In this document: piece after piece, positions 34,901 through 36,256 of the stretch | Layout: each line of letters opens with the position of its first letter | Position numbering within the stretch: position 1 is the stretch's first letter | Source: Solibacillus palustris | GTDB lineage: Bacteria; Bacillota; Bacilli; Bacillales_A; Planococcaceae | Reading direction: 5' to 3' | Assembly: GCF_022549215.1 (NCBI RefSeq) | Contig: NZ_JAKZFC010000013.1 | Coordinates: forward strand, 1-36,256 | Length of the DNA stretch: 36,256 nt | Program-made: the position numbers and the translations under genes | Notes under the pieces: model-generated | Told to the model about the DNA's origin: nothing | Database searches by the model: none | Seen by the model: the letters and a program-made list of their open reading frames with translations, nothing else

Positions 34901-35400
34901 CAGAAATTCAACGTTTCACATTCCCACGTCAGCAAACTGCTCCATTTTTATGCTTAGCTGATTATTTAAAACCAGTTACTAGCGGAGAAATGGATTATAT
35001 TGCGCTAATGGTTGTTACAGCGGGGAAAGATGTAAGTAGTAAAGCGAATGAATTAAAAGAAGCAGGTCGATTTTTAGAAAGTCATGCTTTGCAAGCGACA
35101 GCGTTAGAGCTTGCAGAAGGATTTGCCGAACGAATTCATCAAGAAATCCGCGACCAGTGGGGCTTCCCTGATGCAACGGACTTCTCGATGCGCGACCGTT
35201 TTGCAGCGAAATACCAAGGGCAACGCTTTAGTTTCGGCTACCCAGCATGTCCAAATTTAGAAGACCAAGAAAAATTATTTACTGTCCTTAAACCAGAGCA
35301 AATTGGTGTTCAATTAACTGAAGGTTTTATGATGGAACCAGAAGCAAGTGTATCGGCGATTGTGTTTGCACATCCAGATGCGCGTTACTTTAACGTATAA
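31969..35400 (+). CDS. metH: Cobalamin-dependent methionine synthase MetH
   Basis: The 1143-residue product has all four MetH modules in order. The homocysteine domain (1-320) has zinc ligands Cys227 (GLNCATG) and Cys290-Cys291 (GGCCGTT). The methyl-THF (pterin) domain is at about 345-610 (IGERSNVIGSRKF, LVIDSTDEKVMEEAL). The B12 cap and B12 domains are at about 640-870, with DVHDIGKN, where His725 is the lower cobalt ligand. The reactivation domain is at about 910-1143, with the AdoMet-binding GYPACP near 1090. It transfers methyl from 5-methyl-THF to homocysteine. ATG 31969 has AAAGGAGA upstream and overlaps the YitJ-like gene, so both share the S-box. It needs the 5-methyl-THF that the upstream gene product makes. 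Confidence 0.97.
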   Translation: MSKHPIHEQLQKRILIIDGAMGTMLQAENLTYEDFGGEELDGCNENLVITRPDVLKKVHRAYLEAGADIICTNTFGGTPLVLNEYDLGHKAVEINTHAVELALEAAREFSTPEWPRFVAGAIGPTTKTLSVTGGITFDELEENFYVQAKTLIEAGSDLLLLETSQDMLNVKAGTIAIHRAFTELGKELPVMISGTIEPMGTTLAGQSIEAFYISIEHIKPLSVGLNCATGPEFMTDHIRSLAELSNGYISCYPNAGLPDEEGCYHETPDSLSKKLQGFAEKGWLNIVGGCCGTTPAHIAAIRDAVANYAPRKPQESPHGHVVSGIEPLQYEESMRPLFIGERSNVIGSRKFKNLIIDGKFEEAAEIARAQVKNGAHVIDICLANPDRDEVEDMKNFMQEVVKKVKVPLVIDSTDEKVMEEALKFSQGKAIINSINLEDGEERFDAVMPLVKKYGAALVVGTIDEIGMAVTREKKLEVAQRSYKLLTEKWGMSPEDIIFDPLMFPVGTGDEQYIGAAEETIEGIRLIKENLPGCLTVLGVSNVSFGLPPVGREVLNAVYLYHCTQAGLDYAIVNTEKLERYASIPEEEIKLANDLIFNTNDETLAVFTDFYRDKKKDAVVKELPATVEERLAYYILEGTKEGLIEDLDAARQTFDSPLDIINGPLMAGMAEVGRLFNANQLIVAEVLQSAGVMKAAVAHLEQFMEKGDTSASKGTMVLATVKGDVHDIGKNLVDIILSNNGYRVVDLGIKVTPAQLIEAIRKEKPDFVGLSGLLVKSAQQMVITAQDFKEAGIDVPILVGGAALSRRFTETKIAEQYDGPVIYSKDAMQGLEQANRLMNENERQELISEIKAAREQRIGADAKRAARPAVAVAEKPVRTVGDAPVFTPKDLVPHIKRNYSVAHLQPYVNLRTLIGHHLGLKGNLEQLMAEQDDRAILLNDLVQGYLNSGALKASGMYQFYPAQSDGDDVVIYSPEDAKTEIQRFTFPRQQTAPFLCLADYLKPVTSGEMDYIALMVVTAGKDVSSKANELKEAGRFLESHALQATALELAEGFAERIHQEIRDQWGFPDATDFSMRDRFAAKYQGQRFSFGYPACPNLEDQEKLFTVLKPEQIGVQLTEGFMMEPEASVSAIVFAHPDARYFNV

Positions 35401-35404
35401 ATTA

Positions 35405-35523
35405 TTAACGGGTGTTCAAATGCCCGCTGAAAGAAGTTAAGCCCGTGCGGATGTCATGAATTCGGTAAGGAGTTCTTTGTGTGTGCGAAAAGCCGAATCC
35501 AGATGCAATTACACCGGGCTTAA
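35405..35523. repeat. Large foldable element after metH
   Basis: About 120 bases of non-coding DNA contain nested inverted repeats. A short hairpin, CGGG with CCCG, lies at 35409-35426. A long outer stem pairs TTAAGCCCG (35437-35445) with CGGGCTTAA (35515-35523), extended by TG/CA across one bulge. An inner stem pairs ATTCGG (35460-35465) with CCGAAT (35493-35498). It is more GC-rich than other gaps here. It does not match a riboswitch class I know. It resembles dispersed long palindromic repeats of Bacillaceae in general form; a non-coding RNA is the alternative. Confidence 0.5.
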
Positions 35524-35533
35524 TTGATTAACG

Positions 35534-35563
35534 AGCCGTCCTAATTTGAATAGGACGGTTTTC
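35534..35563 (+). terminator. Rho-independent terminator of the yitJ-metH operon
   Basis: A perfect stem CCGTCCTA/TAGGACGG (35536-35543 with 35551-35558) with a 7-base loop is followed by TTTTCT. It ends about 22 bases before the acetyltransferase start. Confidence 0.85.
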
Positions 35564-35584
35564 TAAATTTAAGGGGGGTTACCA

Positions 35585-36097
35585 ATGATTCGACAAGCGA
35601 CAAAAGAGGATATACCAACAATTTTAGAAATTTTTAATGATAATATTTTACATTCAACAGCAATTTATATGTATAAAGAACAAACACTTGAGCAACGAAT
35701 GCAGTGGTTTGAGCAAAAGCAACAAAACGGAGAACCGCTTATGGTGTTTGATATTGATGGAGAAGTAGCGGGTTATGCGACGTATGGTAGCTTTCGAGCG
35801 TATCCAGCGTATCATTATACAGTGGAACATTCCGTATATGTACACAAAGGTCATTACAAAAAAGGCATCGCGACAAAATTAATGCATGGACTAATAGATT
35901 ACGCAACGAAGCATGAAGTAAAAACGATGGTTGCAGGGATTGATAAAGAAAACGAAGCAAGTATTGTCATTCATGAAAAACTAGGCTTTACGTATAGTGG
36001 AACAATCCGCAATGCGGGCTATAAATTTAATCGTTGGTTAGACTTAGTATTTTATCAACTTGATTTACATGGACCAGAAAACCCTCAAGAAAATTAA
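35585..36097 (+). CDS. GNAT family N-acetyltransferase (phosphinothricin/methionine-sulfoximine acetyltransferase-like)
   Basis: The 170-residue product starts MIRQATKEDIPTILEIFNDNI. It has the family's GEVAGYATYGSFRAYPAY segment, the acetyl-CoA loop HKGHYKKGIATKLM and a C-terminal EKLGFTYSGTIRNAGYKFNRWLDLVFYQLDL. This arrangement (S-F-R...Y...H-S-V-Y, then R-N-x-G-x-K-x-x-x-W-x-D) is typical of the PAT/MnaT/YwnH group that acetylates methionine sulfoximine or phosphinothricin-like amines. Substrate is uncertain. AAGGGGGG is 7 bases before the ATG. The gene follows the metH terminator and may be transcribed by read-through or by a promoter I could not identify. Confidence 0.88.
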   Translation: MIRQATKEDIPTILEIFNDNILHSTAIYMYKEQTLEQRMQWFEQKQQNGEPLMVFDIDGEVAGYATYGSFRAYPAYHYTVEHSVYVHKGHYKKGIATKLMHGLIDYATKHEVKTMVAGIDKENEASIVIHEKLGFTYSGTIRNAGYKFNRWLDLVFYQLDLHGPENPQEN

Positions 36098-36132
36098 AGT
36101 AATTATAGCTAACTATTACGGCTTCTCTTTCG

Positions 36133-36184
36133 AATCACAATTTGTGGAAGGATGCTTGAACTAGGCTATCAAATCCTTGTGATT
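36133..36184. other. Bulged inverted repeat after the acetyltransferase gene
   Basis: AATCACAA (36133-36140) and AAGGAT (36148-36153) together match the complement of the continuous ATCCTTGTGATT (36173-36184), apart from a 7-base insertion. No T-run follows. Nothing else is recognisable from 36098 to the end. Confidence 0.3.
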
Positions 36185-36256
36185 ATGCGCATTTAGTGGA
36201 ATTGCAAAAAAGTTATATAAACAATCTATCTTACAAAATGCCGCGAAATGCTGTTT

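Noticed and set aside
35405-35523. Cobalamin or THF riboswitch after metH
   Set aside because: Conserved core sequences of these classes are not present, and the element lies downstream of metH, not before a B12 or folate gene.

Overview
The window reads as chromosomal DNA of a low-GC Gram-positive bacterium of the order Bacillales, most likely a Planococcaceae member (Solibacillus/Lysinibacillus-like). This is inferred from the AT-rich sequence, strong AGGAGG-type ribosome binding sites, frequent GTG/TTG starts, a CIRCE-controlled groESL operon, an S-box (SAM-I) riboswitch, an S-layer-homology (SLH) protein, and a gene order that follows the ydiB-ydiC-ydiD-gcp-ydiF-rex-tatA-tatC-ydiL-groES-groEL block of Bacillus. 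No database search was run.

Region 1 (1-12.2 kb) is core genome. It holds tRNA-Asp, a small exported protein, the overlapping tsaE-tsaB-rimI-tsaD operon (tRNA t6A modification), a gene-free stretch with six perfect DnaA-box 9-mers, a small membrane protein, a convergent ABC-F gene, rex, tatA-tatC, a CPBP membrane protease on the minus strand, and groES-groEL.

Region 2 (12.5-23.2 kb) is an SLH/SGNH exported protein followed by a catabolic island. The last 55 bp of the SLH gene (13844-13898) recur perfectly at 23071-23125. Between the copies lie an IS3-type remnant, a LuxR-type regulator, an iron alcohol dehydrogenase, an alpha/beta hydrolase, a Baeyer-Villiger monooxygenase of the cyclohexanone monooxygenase type, an aldehyde dehydrogenase, an MFS transporter and a short-chain dehydrogenase. 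Together these enzymes could take a cyclic alcohol or ketone through a lactone to a dicarboxylic acid (chn-like logic). The SLH gene's original terminator appears to sit after the right-hand repeat, so the island looks inserted at the 3' end of that gene, and excision across the repeats would restore the ancestral locus.

Region 3 (23.2-36.3 kb) returns to ordinary chromosome. It has a carboxylesterase (minus strand), a LysR regulator with a Sel1-repeat protein, an unrecognised 160-residue protein, a HemAT-like globin-coupled sensor, hemY/cgoX, and an S-box-controlled methionine operon (YitJ-like homocysteine methyltransferase/MTHFR fusion, then metH). A large foldable element and terminator follow metH, and a GNAT acetyltransferase closes the window.
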